NCBI GenBank assembly: GCA_032433765.1
Contig: JAVIAB010000051.1
Coordinates: forward strand, 50,831,030 to 50,895,029
DNA length: 64,000 bases
Direction: 5' to 3'
From: Megaustenia siamemsis
Lineage: Eukaryota; Mollusca; Gastropoda; Stylommatophora; Ariophantidae
Part shown: positions 1-11,150 of the stretch, in pieces
Position numbering within the stretch: position 1 is the stretch's first letter
Layout of the letters: each line of letters starts with the position of its first letter
Position numbers and translations under genes: made by a program
The notes under the pieces: model-generated
Databases searched by the model: none
What the model saw: the letters and a program-made list of their open reading frames with translations, nothing else
What the model was told of the DNA's origin: nothing

Positions 1-867
1 CCGTTATCTTGATTTATTTTTCCGATTCTTTTTCATTGTTTCTCTACACATCTTTCTCTTTGACTTTGCATCTCAATCTGCTTTAATTATTCTCTCTATC
101 TTTCTGCTTCTATCTATCACGGACTTTAGTCTTCTGCCCCCTTATTCTCTTTATATTTCGTTCAGGGATTTATTATTCATATTCATCCAAACTCATAAAA
201 TCGCCACCTGAAGAAAAACTATAAAGCGCTAGATCTCAAAGGGCACTGTGTCGTTTTACTGACATATTTATAGGCTGACATTAGTGGTAAAGGAATTCTG
301 CAAGTTCACAACAACCTGTTTGTATAAGAAGACCATTGACTGACATAAGGTCCTGTACCTTATAACGAAACCTGCTTGACAGGGTTTTAATGCAGGACAT
401 TCTTTGGCTTGACGACTTTAGCTGAATTTAGCATTCATACCACGAGTTTAGATTGGAATGTCATTATTGGTATGTAATATTTAGCCTAGTAGTTCCCAAT
501 TTGGGCCCCATTAGGGGGCTCATATATAAACCGAAGTTAAATTGTTTGCAGTAAATGTAGAAAATATTTTGGGAGCACCGAAATGAGCCTCATGTCTATG
601 AATCGTATTTTCTGTTAACTGAAATGGAAATCTTAAATCGACATAAATTAGATGTCATTAAACCGAATGTATCACTGGCTACCGTTCAGATTCTAAAGTC
701 AAGAGAAGAATTTATTAGAGATTTATGACCTAAGTAGGCCTACGCCTGCCCGCACTAAGATTGTCAAGTAGTTATTTCTCTTTAACGATCAAGTTGTTTC
801 ATGCTTGTGTGAAAGCTACACACAGACACAATAAATAAATTGCTTTACCCATAACAAAGAATGCCGC
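1..867. other. AT-rich sequence without recognised features
   Basis: No reading frame, RNA gene or repeat could be supported on either strand. The sequence is AT-rich with many stops in all frames. Confidence 0.5.
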
Positions 868-1080
868 GTGATTCCTTACCAGAAAAAGTATATATTAAAA
901 GAGGAGAAGGAAGAAGAGCAAAGTGGCAAGCCCAGAGTAAAATCGACAGACAACATCAAAGAAGAACTACAACAACATCAATTGACACGAAGTAAAGCCG
1001 CAAAAAGGCAAGAACCAGAACTTTGTATTTCCTTTCGACACCCGAAAGGGCACAAGAGGAATGGAAAATAAAAATAAAAA
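868..1080 (+). pseudogene. LINE H 3'-end remnant (C-terminal tail of RT polyprotein)
   Basis: The plus-strand frame contains a basic stretch followed by DNIKEELQQHQLTRSKAAKR. Many RTE-like LINE proteins end with a basic GRPR-type motif, then W-x-DNIKxxL, then a line of charged residues about 30 residues before the stop, and this fragment follows that pattern. It ends near an A-rich stretch (AAAATAAAAATAAAAAAG) that may be the 3' tail. The start of the frame is not an ATG, so it is not an independent gene. Identification rests on pattern only, with no second copy in the window to confirm it. Confidence 0.4.
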
Positions 1081-1254
1081 AGTATGGCACAAAGCACAAG
1101 ATTGATATGTGTGTACGCCTCCACACATGCCAAACATAACAGTGAAACGAACAACATTTAAGCTATAGAAGTCAACGACTTATATCTGACTGATGATGTG
1201 GGGATTAGTAATCTAGAGCTGATGAGCGTCCTACTGTACTAACACAATCTAACT

Positions 1255-1440
1255 AATCTGACCAAGGGACCAGAGATCGAAGCTGTTACCCTAAACCTTT
1301 TATTTATTAACAGAAAAGACGTGCTGAAGTTTGATGTGATGTGTTGAAAGGCGCTGATATATCAACTTGCTGTGTAAACAAAGACGTTTACTGCCACGCC
1401 CACATTTTAAGTATGGACGACGAAGATTCGAAGAAAACTA
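1255..1440 (+). repeat. LINE J 3'-terminal sequence, composite copy 1
   Basis: The segment starting CCAAGGGACCAGAGATCGAA is repeated with few differences at 10963-11150, and its first 50 bases again at 11888-11938. At 11812-11938 it directly follows a readable LINE J C-terminus, so it is the 3' end of that LINE. In this copy everything upstream is missing. It runs directly into LINE A sequence, as the 10.96-kb copy also does. Confidence 0.65.
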
Positions 1441-1630
1441 ATCTAGGGAGGGAAAATACAAGCTAAAAGAGGGAGAGACAGACGAAGACTAACATTGACT
1501 AGTAACATCAAAAGATGGACAAGTCGGTCAATGGTAAACTGCACTAGGAAAGCAAAAGAGAGCGGAATGACGCTCCATGGTAGCCAACCTTCTATGCGGA
1601 GACGGCATTCAATGATGATGATGACGAAGA
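1441..1630 (+). mobile_element. LINE A, 5'-truncated 3' end
   Basis: This is the last ~190 bp of LINE A, the most abundant LINE here. The translation is recognisable as the C-terminal tail containing SNIKRWT and GMTLHGSQPS-like sequence, the counterpart of SNIKRWT..EWRSMVANLRCGDGT in better copies (35127-35999). It ends in a short GATGATGATGA tail. Short 3-bp-unit tails and truncation at the 5' end are typical of RTE-like LINEs. It is frameshifted and not functional. Confidence 0.75.
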
Positions 1631-1654
1631 TTAGTAATCGTTGCGAACGCAGAA

Positions 1655-1836
1655 AATTAATTATAATTATACTCGTAATAATAATGTTCCTAATTATAAA
1701 TATACTCGTAATAACAATACTTGTAATTATAATTATACTCGTAATAATAATGTTCGTAATTATAATTATACTAGTAATAATATGTTCGTAATTATAAATA
1801 TACTCGTAATAATAATGCTCATATTATTATCGCAAT
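1655..1836. repeat. AT-rich tandem repeat, about 33-34 bp unit
   Basis: The motif TACTCGTAATAATAATGTTC and variants recur about every 33-34 bp for five copies. Open frames across it encode Ile/Val-rich or Asn/Tyr-rich low-complexity peptides that are translation artefacts of the repeat. Confidence 0.75.
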
Positions 1837-1839
1837 TAT

Positions 1840-2730
1840 TCAAATCATTAGGTGGCGAGGAGAATCTTATGGAATGAAAGAGGCAAGGTAGGCACGTTTG
1901 GGACTCACTGAGCCAGACAAAGTTGTTTGATAAATGGGCTTTGTAAATATGTCATAAAAGACCTGCATTTTAATTTGTATTACAATTCTCCACCGATAGG
2001 CATAAACACATATTTACATTTTAGGAGTATTATATTTGATAAAGAAAGTTTCTGATCATTGCTCCTGAGCATATCCGTGAGATACTCGATTTTTCTCATG
2101 AAAACTGTGACTTCATAGCAGTGATTCTCATAATGTGATTTACATAAGTTTGGGAGTTGTTGAAGCTATGGTTGCGTCTGTTAAGAATATCATGTTTTAC
2201 CCTTGGTTTGGTTCAACAGTGTTGTTATTTATCAATTCAAACAGTCTTTGTGCTGAAAGAGGAAAACACTTTGTTATGTTCTGTAGCACGATCATCATAG
2301 TGTGGCCCACACTGTGTATTTCGGTCGTTACTTGCAGAGCGTCCATACAGACTTTCGAGCACAACTTAAACATTATACCACATTAAGCAGAGAGAACGAA
2401 TGAATGTACTGCATAAACTATTCTACGCCACAAATGATTGGGAACCAGCTAAGGCCTAAAGTGAAACATCTTGCTTGTGACTCTTATCGGTCTAGACGTT
2501 CATTGCTGGAGAAAAATCTTTAACTTATCATTCCATATGGTCCCGAAGTGTATTGCTTGGCTAGACCTATAACGCTTTATAAACCTTGTCCTAGGACGCG
2601 GCTTATCCACTTCCATTGTCTCATTATTTTCACTGTGTGCATTTAGTCTTCGTTGCACATGTTACTAATTTTTCGTTGCTGATTTGTACAACATCAAGAC
2701 AATATTCATGTATTTTCCATCTTCGGACAT
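1840..2730. other. No recognised feature
   Basis: Unique-looking sequence. A short open frame at 2135-2386 has no recognisable domain and no supporting signals. Confidence 0.45.
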
Positions 2731-2734
2731 TTGC

Positions 2735-3248
2735 TACAACTTAGCGGTGGTACCAAACGTAAGGACATCGCCCCTCCTTCGAAACACTTCAAATAGAAGT
2801 CGAGCATATCTTGAACCTCTAGCAGTCCGTAGAAAGCACAAACTCTCGTACAGTTCGGAAAGTTTCAATACTACCAGACTACCCACTGAACAAACAATTC
2901 TAAAACAGAACAAACAGCACACTACTAAGGAAGAGCCCAGAAACTTCTTCCAAAGAAACCTTTAGACACCATGCACTTGTATTAGAACCAAAGAAAGATT
3001 TGTGTGAAGCCCTCACATTATATCCATGGTCCAAGCATAAAAAAAACGAAGATAATCCTACATGTTACAAGAATGGTCTGAAAAGAGATATATGGACACT
3101 GGTATTTAAAGATGGATTCGCATCTGAAGTTTCAAAGGAGTGAGGCGGTGGCATCTATATAACCAAACCGAGTGGAAAGACAGAATCGTAATTCTATTCC
3201 AATCGAGATGAGTGTTTCAGACAAGGGCACTCTACGTAACAGCCATAC
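2735..3248 (+). pseudogene. LINE J fragment: post-RT connector and N-terminal half of RNase H
   Basis: Shifting frames on the plus strand show VRTSPLL, then LEPLAVRRKHKL, the connector typical of I/Jockey-like LINEs between reverse transcriptase and RNase H. Next come WTLVFKDGFASEVSKE and GGGIYITKPSGKTES. These match the first RNase H block (TDGS-like; the catalytic Asp is kept in KDG, while Thr and Ser are changed) and the following GGG-I-Y strand. An in-frame TGA interrupts this block. The fragment ends in ALYVTAIQIIN, which corresponds to the second RNase H block (E-x-x-AL-x-x-AI), at the edge of the 43-bp array. The RT itself is absent. The downstream half of the same domain is at 5068-5240. 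Confidence 0.65.
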
Positions 3249-5068
3249 AAATTATCAACACAAGTGGTCACAAGTCCACACAGCCATATAAACTCTCAAA
3301 ACACAAGTGGTCACAAGTCCACACAGCCATATAAACTCTCAAAACACAAGTGCCACAGTCCACACAGCCATATAAACTCTCAAAACACAAGTGGTCACAA
3401 GTCCACACAGCCATATAAACTCTCAAAACACAAGTGGTCACAAGTCCACACAGCCATATAAACTCTCAAACACAAGTGGTCACGAGTCCACACAGCCATA
3501 CAAATTATCAACACACAGTGGTCACAAGTCACACACCTATACAAACTTTCAGCACACAGTGGTCACAAATCCGCACAGCCATACAAACTCTCAACACACA
3601 AGTGGTCACAAGTCCACACAGCCATACAAATTATCAAACACACAGTGGTCACAAGTTCACACATCCATAAAACTCTCAACATGTAAGTGGTCACAAGTCC
3701 GCACAGACATACAAACTTTCAGCACACAAGTGGTCACAAGTCCGCACAGACATACACACTCACAACACACATGTGGTCACAAGTCCGCACAGACATACAC
3801 ACTCTCAACACACAAGTGGTCACAAGTCCACACAGCCATACAGACTCTCAAAACACAAGTGGTCACAAGTCCACACAGCCATACAGACTCTCAAACACAA
3901 GTGGTCACAAGTCCGCACAGACATACACACTCTCACACACAAGTGGTCACAAGTCCGCACAGCCATACAAATCATCAACACACAAGTGGTCACAAGTTCA
4001 CACATCCATAAACATTTTCAACACACAAGTGGTCACAAATCCGCACAGCCATACACACTCTCAACACACAAGTGGTCACAAGTCCACACAGCCATACAAC
4101 TCTCAAAACACAAGTGGTCACAAGTCCACACAGCCATACAGACTCTCAAAACACAAGTGGTCACAAGTCCACACAGCCATACAGACTCTCAAAACACAAG
4201 TGGTCACAAGCCACACACAGCCATACAGACTCTCAAAACACAAGTGGTTACAAGTCCACACAGCCATACAGACTCTCAACACACAAGTGGTCACAAGTCC
4301 ACACAGCCATACAACTCTCAACACACAAGTGGTCACAAGTCCGCACAGACATACACACTCTCAACACACAAGTGGTCACAAGTCCGCACAGCCATACAAA
4401 TCATCAACACACAAGTGGTCACAAGTTCACACATCCATAAACATTTTCAACACACAAGTGGTCACAAATCCGCACAGCCATACACACTCTCAACACACAA
4501 GTGGTCACAAGTCCACACAGCCTACAAACTCTCAAACACAAGTGGTCACAAGTCCACACAGCCATACAGACTCTCAAAACACAAGTGGTCACAAGTCCAC
4601 ACAGCCATACAGACTCTCAAAACACAAGTGGTCACAAGCCCACACAGCCATACAGACTCTCAAAACACAAGTGGTTACAAGTCCACACAGCCATACAGAC
4701 TCTCACACACAAGTGGTCACAAGTCCACACAGCCATACAAACTCTCAACACACAAGTGGTCACAAGTCCACACAACCATACAAACTCTCAACACACAAGT
4801 GGTCACAAGTCCACACAGCCATACAAACTCTCAACACACAAGTGGTCACAAGTCCACACAGCCATACAGACTCTCAAAACACAAGTGGTCACAAGTCCAC
4901 ACAGCCATACAGACTCTCAAAACACAAGTGGTCACAAGCCCACACAGCCATACAGACTCTCAACACACAAGTGGTCACAAGTCCACATAGCCATTCAGAC
5001 CCTCAACACACAAGTGGTCACAAGTCCACACAGCCATACAAACTCTCAACACACAAGTGGTCACAAGT
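3243..5068. repeat. 43-bp minisatellite, about 42 copies, inside LINE J RNase H
   Basis: Units follow the pattern CACAAGTGGTCACAAGTCC then ACACAGCCATACAAACTCTCAA, 43 bp with 1-bp length variants. Variants include TCCGCACAGACATACACAC and TTCACACATCCATAAACATTTT. A roughly 429-bp block (about ten units) is repeated: the marker variant with CATAAACATTTTCA occurs at 4007-4020 and again 429 bp later. Another marker (CAAGCCCACACAGCC) recurs 300 bp apart near 4635 and 4935. Because 43 is not a multiple of three and units rarely contain stops, long frames open in all three plus phases; they are not genes. In one phase the unit reads TAIQTLNTQVVTS and continues without a break into the RNase H motif of LINE J at 5068. 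Confidence 0.93.
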
Positions 5069-5644
5069 CATAAAATCGTCATCCTCAGTGATGCAAGGTC
5101 AGTCATACAAGCAATTATCAAGCAATAACAATTCCAGAACAGGACACACATTCAGTAAATAAAGAACATATTTTCGCTGTCAGAAAAGACATAACTGAGC
5201 ACATAGCAGCAGACTGCGGTATCCATGGAAACAAAAAAATCAGACGAACTCACATATGTAGGCGGAAACCTTCAACATTCCAACTAAATAACATTTGTAA
5301 AGAAATAAAGACAACCCAGATACAAATGGAGCAAGTTATGTGGAAAATATGAGACAGGGCAAGACAGCTTAAGCAACTCAGCAAACATGATCAGGCCAAG
5401 ATATTCAGACTCAGAACAGGTTACTGTGGCTTCGGCGCACACCTGCACAAGATAGGACTCAGTGACTTTGCAACACGCGACTGTGGAGCATCCAGAAAAA
5501 AAAAAAAACTGCAGACGGAATCCTAGAAGACTGCAGCACTCACAAGACCCTAAGCAAACAGATATGGCTTGCAGAAACAACCTTGCATGACAAGTTATGG
5601 AGATCCGGTGAAGACCTCGAAAGTTCAGTATTGTTCATCACCCA
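5068..5644 (+). pseudogene. LINE J fragment: C-terminal half of RNase H to near the 3' end
   Basis: The plus strand reads HKIVILSDARSVIQAIIKQ, the third RNase H block with its Asp. Next come HIAADCGIHGNKK, the degraded His/Asp-containing last block (normally HxGxxGNExAD), and STFQLNNICKEIK. Finally FRLRTGYCGFGAHLHKIGLS precedes a CG motif, the usual C-terminal segment of LINEs that carry RNase H. Several stops and frameshifts are present. Sequence resembling its natural end (SSVLFITH) is cut at 5644 by LINE D and resumes after 7181. Confidence 0.7.
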
Positions 5645-6951
5645 TCTTCCTCTTCTTCTTCTTTCCTTTCTCATCTTCCTTTCAGCGTCGAGGGGAGATA
5701 TAATTTGCGGTCTTTTTGCTACTTTGTTCGCCTCTGCTGCTGTTTATGTTTCCTAGTGCTTCTAATATTCCATCGACCCATCTTTTTCGTGGTTGACCCT
5801 TGGACCTGGTGTTCTCACAACGTTTGTTGAAGGCTCGTTGTGTTGTGTTTGTTCTTTCTGCCTTGTCACGTGGCCAAACCATTTATCTGTTGTTTCCTTA
5901 TATATTCTATGGTGGGGGCTATATCTAGCTTTTTTCTCAGTTCTTCATTTCTGATCTTATCTCTCAGACTGTTTCCTGTCATTCGTCTAATTCATTTCAT
6001 CTCTGTAGAGGTTATTTTTCTTATTGTTCTTGCATCCAGGGTCCAGGTCTGGCATTGGTAGCACAACGTTGGGATGAAGATTGTATTGTACAGTGCTCGT
6101 TTTGCCTCCAGAGTTATTTCCTTGTTGGACAATAGTGGTGATAACTGTCCGATGATTTGACAAGCTTTGTTGCATCTTGATTCTATCTCTGCTGTTTGAG
6201 AATTATCGTTTGTCATTAGACTTCCTAGGTATTTGAATTCCTCTACTTGTTTTAGTTGTCTGCCTTCTATTGTTATGTTGATGTTCTGTTTATTTTTGGC
6301 GACATTCAGGACTTCTGTTTTGTTGATGTTGATTTTCATGTTGTATTTTTTGCCTGAGATGTTGAGTTTGTTTAAGTGTTCTTGTAGGTCTTCTATTGAT
6401 TCATGTATTAGTGCCTGATCGTCTGCAAATAAAAGCTCGTTGATCTCCTCTGTCTCTGATGGGTTGGCTAGCTTGCATATATGGTCCATGTATGTCATAA
6501 ATAGTAGGGGGGATAGTACGCACCCCTGTCTTACACCTGATCTAACTTCGAAGTGATCTGTGTAGCCTGCTGCTGTTCTGACCCTGCAGCTGCTGTTGAC
6601 GTAGAGACTTTTAATAAGGTTGGTTAGATGTTGGCTTACTCCGTATGTTGTTAGTATCTCCCACCGTTGTTCTCTGTTTACTCTGTCGAATGCTTTTTCC
6701 TGGTCAATGAAGGCTATGTATAAGTTTTCATTGTGTTCTGTCGCTTTTTCTGCAAGCTGTTTTAGTGTGAATAGTGCGTCGGTACATCCTCTGTTTTTTC
6801 GGAACCCCATTTGAGAATCGCTTAACTGTAGTTCTATTATTGGTCTCAGCCTTTTTTCCAAGATTTTGGCGTATAGCTTTCCTACATGGCTGAGAAGTGA
6901 TATACCTCTATATTGATTGCAGTCACTTTTGCTACCTTTCTTTTTCCAGAG
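5645..6951 (-). mobile_element. LINE D, 5'-truncated reverse transcriptase fragment
   Basis: Read on the minus strand, the frame opens at about 6950 with NQYRGISLLSHVGKLYAKIL, the RT fingers region. It continues through GFRKNRGCTDALF, AFIDQEKAFDRVNR, GVRQGCVLSPLLF and the catalytic LLFADDQALI, then EFKYLGSLMTNDNS and the thumb, before stopping at 5992. The last 300 bp are frame-broken but carry GQPRKRWVDGI and end in ISPRR plus a GAAGAAGAAGAGGAAGA tail. There is no endonuclease, so the copy is truncated by more than half. It lies in the 3' end of LINE J: 36-bp near-identical sequences (33 of 36 match) occupy 5609-5644 and 7146-7181 and look like a long TSD. A second, shorter copy is at 17.28-17.46 kb. 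Confidence 0.85.
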
Positions 6952-7145
6952 GTAAAGGCATCAAGATGCACCAAGATGCGTAGAGATGCGGAGCTGCTGT
7001 AAAGCTGATGATAAAAGCAATAATAAAAAAAAGGAAAAAATGGTATGGTGACTTTACGCGGAAATGGACGAAACAAAAGTCAACGTTTCGGCCAAGGCCG
7101 AAGGCCTCTTAGGTGTCGTAGAATTCTTTGCTGTCTCTTTCAATG
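6952..7145 (-). other. Foreign segment at the 5' end of the LINE D insertion
   Basis: This ~190 bp lies between the start of recognisable LINE D RT sequence and the second copy of the presumed TSD, so it belongs to the inserted unit but does not read as RT. On the minus strand it contains CACCTAAGAGGCC, a GC-rich hairpin-forming stretch and GGCCGAAACGTTG. That layout resembles the hammerhead-like motifs of Penelope-type elements, with a degenerate core. A template switch during insertion would explain the join. Confidence 0.4.
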
Positions 7146-7181
7146 TGAGGACCTCCAAAGTCCAGTATTGTTCATCACCCA
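7146..7181. repeat. Second copy of the 36-bp TSD-like duplication flanking LINE D
   Basis: It matches 5609-5644 at 33 of 36 positions and shares ATTGTTCATCACCCA exactly. The first copy ends the interrupted LINE J, and this one continues into its remaining end. Confidence 0.7.
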
Positions 7182-7260
7182 CGCTAACTTAAATGTATAA
7201 ACGCAGAGCAACAGCCTATCGCTGAAGAATGAGTCGAGTACCATCATCATATTTACTTAC
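7182..7260 (+). pseudogene. Resumed 3' end of LINE J
   Basis: Immediately after the duplication the sequence continues as THANLNV then a stop, followed by a short untranslated end with CATCATCATA. This is the natural continuation of the frame cut at 5644. Confidence 0.5.
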
Positions 7261-7261
7261 T

Positions 7262-7695
7262 ATTTCTTTTTAATTTTCATTTCAGGCCGAAGACGGTACA
7301 TAGTTTGATAGTTCTTGTAGGTCTTGGTTTTTTTTTTTTAGTCCCTTGGTTTAGCCTTTCCTAATAATTGCTCTGTTTAACGATTTTCTTGGTCTCCCTT
7401 GTTTTTTTATTTTAATAGATGGTTTCCTCATGACTTCTGATGGGAAGTCTTTCTTCATTCAATATTAGCACGTGTCCGATGTATTTTTAGCACCTTCTTA
7501 CTATAAAGCTCGATACGTATTCTTGTTTAGATCCGTCTCTTATTAGTTCGTTGAAATGTTTTAAGTCTTGATTGCTCGCTACAAAACAAGACGTTAAACG
7601 CCATATTATGAGAGTGTTTCTCACATATACATGAAATTATAACAGACTTGATGTTTCCTTTACTCTTGCACTCCAACATTCAGAACCAAATAAAT
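7262..7695 (-). pseudogene. LINE F remnant
   Basis: Minus-strand translation gives KQGRPRKSLNRAIIRKG near the 3' end, the basic GRPR motif of an RTE-like LINE C-terminus. It aligns with KQGRPRESLCRTITREDSAG in the copy at 44347-44551. Upstream sequence is strongly decayed. It is old, with frameshifts throughout. Confidence 0.5.
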
Positions 7696-9125
7696 TGTTG
7701 AAACCGCACATATTTCATAACCCACAGTTTTGTTTTGTTTTGTTTTGAATGGGGGGGGGGGGATATATAATTTTTACTGAGACTTACATGTTAGCTTTGC
7801 TAGTCGTTTTGCCCTAAATCTCGCAGATTTACCGAACTAGTGTAACTATGGCCCTATTATAGGCGCATATTGCTTTTAGCAAGTGGCTTTCACTTTTGAC
7901 TGGATTATAAAATAATAAATTAAAATGTTATAACTCATACCTTTTATTAATGTAGCTTCAATATGAATGGATTTGCTGACGTTTTTTCAGGACTAGTTTT
8001 TTGTAAATATGTCAATAGCAATGTAGTCAGTGTATTCTAACAATTTTACCACGAGTACATGTTTTAAGTGTGTGGAATTATATACTTAGGAAATTAACCG
8101 TCAATAACCGTTTTATTCTTACCCTGTTCATTTACCTACAGTGTTCATTTATAATTTAACCACAGATTTGTTAAATAGTTGCCTGAACCCACAATTGTAT
8201 TTATATCTCAAAATACTTTAGCTAGCTATGTCTCATAAGGTTTTTATTAGATATAGAAGTTGTAGTAAAATTTACCTATAGCCCCGTTGTCAGAGTTTTT
8301 AAAGGCACGCACAACTGTTTATGGTGTTAGTTACTTTCTCTCATTCTTGCTCCTTTTATTTATTGTTTGTTTTTAGTTTCCATTGAAACAAATGTTGCTA
8401 TATTTCTTTCTATAAAATGATGCTTTAATATATTTATATTTGTGTTACTATTTTACTGTTCTTCCAGGTAACCTTTTCGTTGTTTCTAATCCAGTCCACG
8501 ATCATGCTTCTATTATTCATTTTACGTCGGTGTTGTAGTTTATGCATTTACATTCTAGAAAAAAAAAACATAGTCTCTGTCATATTCTACCGTTAGGACA
8601 TTTTTTGTCTTGTAACTATGGCTTCCTATCGACTTCCACAATTGATAGCCATGTGAGTCCCAAGATTCAGATATCCATCATCTGCTAATATTTGATTTCA
8701 ATTTAGCATTTTAAAATGTGTCTTTTTACCAAGACATTGGCTGTAGGGAATGCTATAAAGCGACGTTATTGAGGCTCAGTGTGCCCTTCTATATAAAGCG
8801 TTGTAAACGTACTCTCTCGCTGGCACAACTTCAAACAGGAAAAGGAGGTGGAAGGGGAGTTCCGGTATGTATACTTAGGTGTTAAAGGTATGAAAGGTAA
8901 AGTTACCATATCAACTATATAATCCACATAAGCATACGTCATTTGGGCAATTAATAATTATAAGACTGTCAACGGACTACCAAAAAGAAAATAAAAACTT
9001 TAAGATTGCCAGGTGAGGTGTGGTTTAACTCTATGTCAGACTTATCGTAATCTTTGAAAGGGAGAGCATTCACAATAAAAAATATACACCACCATAAAAT
9101 AAATATCACACGTAAACAAACACTA
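7696..9125. other. No recognised feature
   Basis: AT-rich sequence with a poly-G tract near 7750. No frame longer than about 60 codons with recognisable content. Confidence 0.45.
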
Positions 9126-9385
9126 GTTTCGTTATTTTAGTCACGAAGGCCCACAGAACCCAATGCAAAATCTGAAGAGAAGAAATCAAAGCCTGATCTT
9201 CCAGAGGAGAACAGGACATGTTTCGATCAATCAACACATACACCAGCTTGACCCCCTGCTTAATCCTAAGCGCAGGTCCTGCAAATGTCAGCTAGAATCT
9301 ATGGACCACTTGTTGCTACACTGCCAGAGCCAGATTACACTGCCTGACCCTGACTACACAAGGAAGACAGCTCCACGGGCCTAAC
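9126..9385 (+). pseudogene. LINE J copy 2, C-terminal end
   Basis: The frame reads IFQRRTGHVSINQHIHQLDP, then the zinc-knuckle-like CKCQLESMDHLLLHCQ. A Cys-x-Cys...His...Cys cluster followed by HLLLHC is the usual C-terminus of I/Jockey-like LINEs. A nearly identical VDHLLLHCPNLTTLRRQLYG occurs at 11812-11875. The frame runs into the 40-bp array and stops at 9384. It is 5'-truncated and lacks RT. Confidence 0.7.
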
Positions 9386-10955
9386 AAACCTGACTAAACT
9401 AGGAAGACAACTCCACGGACCTAACAAACCTGACTAAACTAGGAAGACAGCTCTACGGACCTAACAACCTGACTAAACTAGGAAGACAGCTCTACAGACC
9501 TTACAAACCTGACTACACTACGAAGACAGCTCTACAGACCTTACAAATTTAACTACACTTGTGTGACAGCTCTACGGGCCTAACGAACCTGACTACATTA
9601 CGAAGACAGCTCTACAGACCTTTCAATCTGACTACACTACGAAGACAGCTCTAGACCTTAAACCTGACTACAATACGAAGACAGCTCTACAGACCTTTCA
9701 AATCTAACTACACTACGAAGACAGCTCTACGGACCTAACGAACCTGACTACACTACGAAACAGCTCTACGACCTAACGACCTGCTACACTACGAAGACAG
9801 CTCTACGGACCTAACGAACCTGACTACACTACGAAGACAGCTCTACGGACCTAACGAACCTGACTACACTACGAAGACAGCTCTACGGACCTAACAACCT
9901 GACTACACTACGAAGACAGCTCTACGGACCTAACGAACCTGACTACACTACGAAGACAGCTCTACGACCTTACAAATCTAACTACAATACGAAGACAGCT
10001 CTACGGACCTAACGACCTGACTACACTACGAAGACAGCTCTACGGACCTATCAAACCTGACTACACTTGAAAGACAGCTATACGGACCTAACAAACCTGA
10101 CTACACTACGAAGACAACTCTACGGACCTATCAAACCTGACTACACTACGAAGACAGCTCTACGGACCTAACGAACCTGACTACACTACGAAGACAGCTC
10201 TACGGACCTAACGGACCTGACTACACTACGAAGACAGCTCTACGGACCTATCAACCTGACTACACTACGGAGACAGCTCTACGGACCTAACTACACTACG
10301 AAGACAGCTCTACAGACCTTACAAATCTAACTCCACTACGAAGACAGCTCTACGGACCTAACGGACCTGACTACACTACGAGACAGCTCTACAGACCTTA
10401 CAAATCTAACTACACTACGAAGACAGCTCTACGGACCTAACGACCTGACTACACTACGAAGACAGCTCTACGGACATAACCGAACACTGACTACACTACG
10501 AAGACAGCTCTACAGACCTACAACTACTACCTACGAAGACAGCTCTACAGACTACAAATCTAACTACACTACGAAGACAGCTTACGGACATAACGAACCT
10601 GACTACACTACGAAGACAACTCTACGGACCTATCAAACCCGACTACACTACGAAGACAGCTCTACGGACCTAACAAACCCGACTACACTACGAAGACAGC
10701 TCTACGGACCTATCAAACCCGACTACACTACGAAGACAGCTCTACGGACCTATCAAACCCGACTACACTACGAAGACAGCTCTACGGACCTATCAAACCG
10801 ACTACACTACGAAGACAGCTCTACGGACCTATCAAACCTACTACACTACGAAGACAGCTCTACGGACCTATCAAACCTGACTACACTATGAAGACAACTC
10901 TACGGACCTATCAACCCCGACTACACTACGAAGACAGCTCTACGGACCTAACCTA
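9386..10955. repeat. 40-bp minisatellite, about 39 copies, from the LINE J C-terminus
   Basis: Units are mostly CTGACTACACTACGAAGACA followed by GCTCTACGGACCTAACGAAC, 40 bp, with shorter degenerate units at 9650-9790 and 10510-10600. Translated in one phase, each unit reads LTTLRRQLYGPN, equal to the sequence just after HCPN in the single LINE J copy at 11835-11875. The array begins where the LINE frame reaches that segment and ends in the LINE 3' tail (CCAAGGGATCAGAG), so it sits inside the element. Confidence 0.92.
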
Positions 10956-11150
10956 CCTAACCAAGGGATCAGAGATCGAAGCTGTTACCCTAAACCTTTT
11001 ATTTATTAACAGAAAATACGTGTTAAGTTTGATGTGATGTGTTGAAAGGCGCTGATATATCAACTTGCTGTGTAAACAAAGAAGTTTACTGCCACGCCCA
11101 CATTTTTAAGGATGGACGACGAAGATTCGAAGAAAACTAATCTAGGGAGG
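10956..11150 (+). repeat. LINE J 3' tail, composite copy 2
   Basis: Nearly identical to 1255-1440 and continuous with the array upstream. It joins LINE A at the same place as the 1.3-kb copy, through the shared sequence GGATGGACGACGAAGATTCG (base before it differs). This shows the LINE J-LINE A junction existed before the copies spread. Confidence 0.7.

Noticed and set aside
1495..1877. Ile-rich and Asn/Tyr-rich frames
   Set aside because: They are LINE A remnant plus AT-rich tandem repeat; no domain.
3264..5162. Open frames of up to 491 codons rich in Thr, Ser, His, Gln and Lys
   Set aside because: They are translations of the 43-bp array. Because 43 is not a multiple of three, the same peptide phases appear in all three frames; there is no independent start, and the flanks are a dead LINE.
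3243..10955. Regular direct repeats that could suggest CRISPR arrays
   Set aside because: Units are head to tail without unique spacers, the context is eukaryotic LINE sequence and no cas genes exist.
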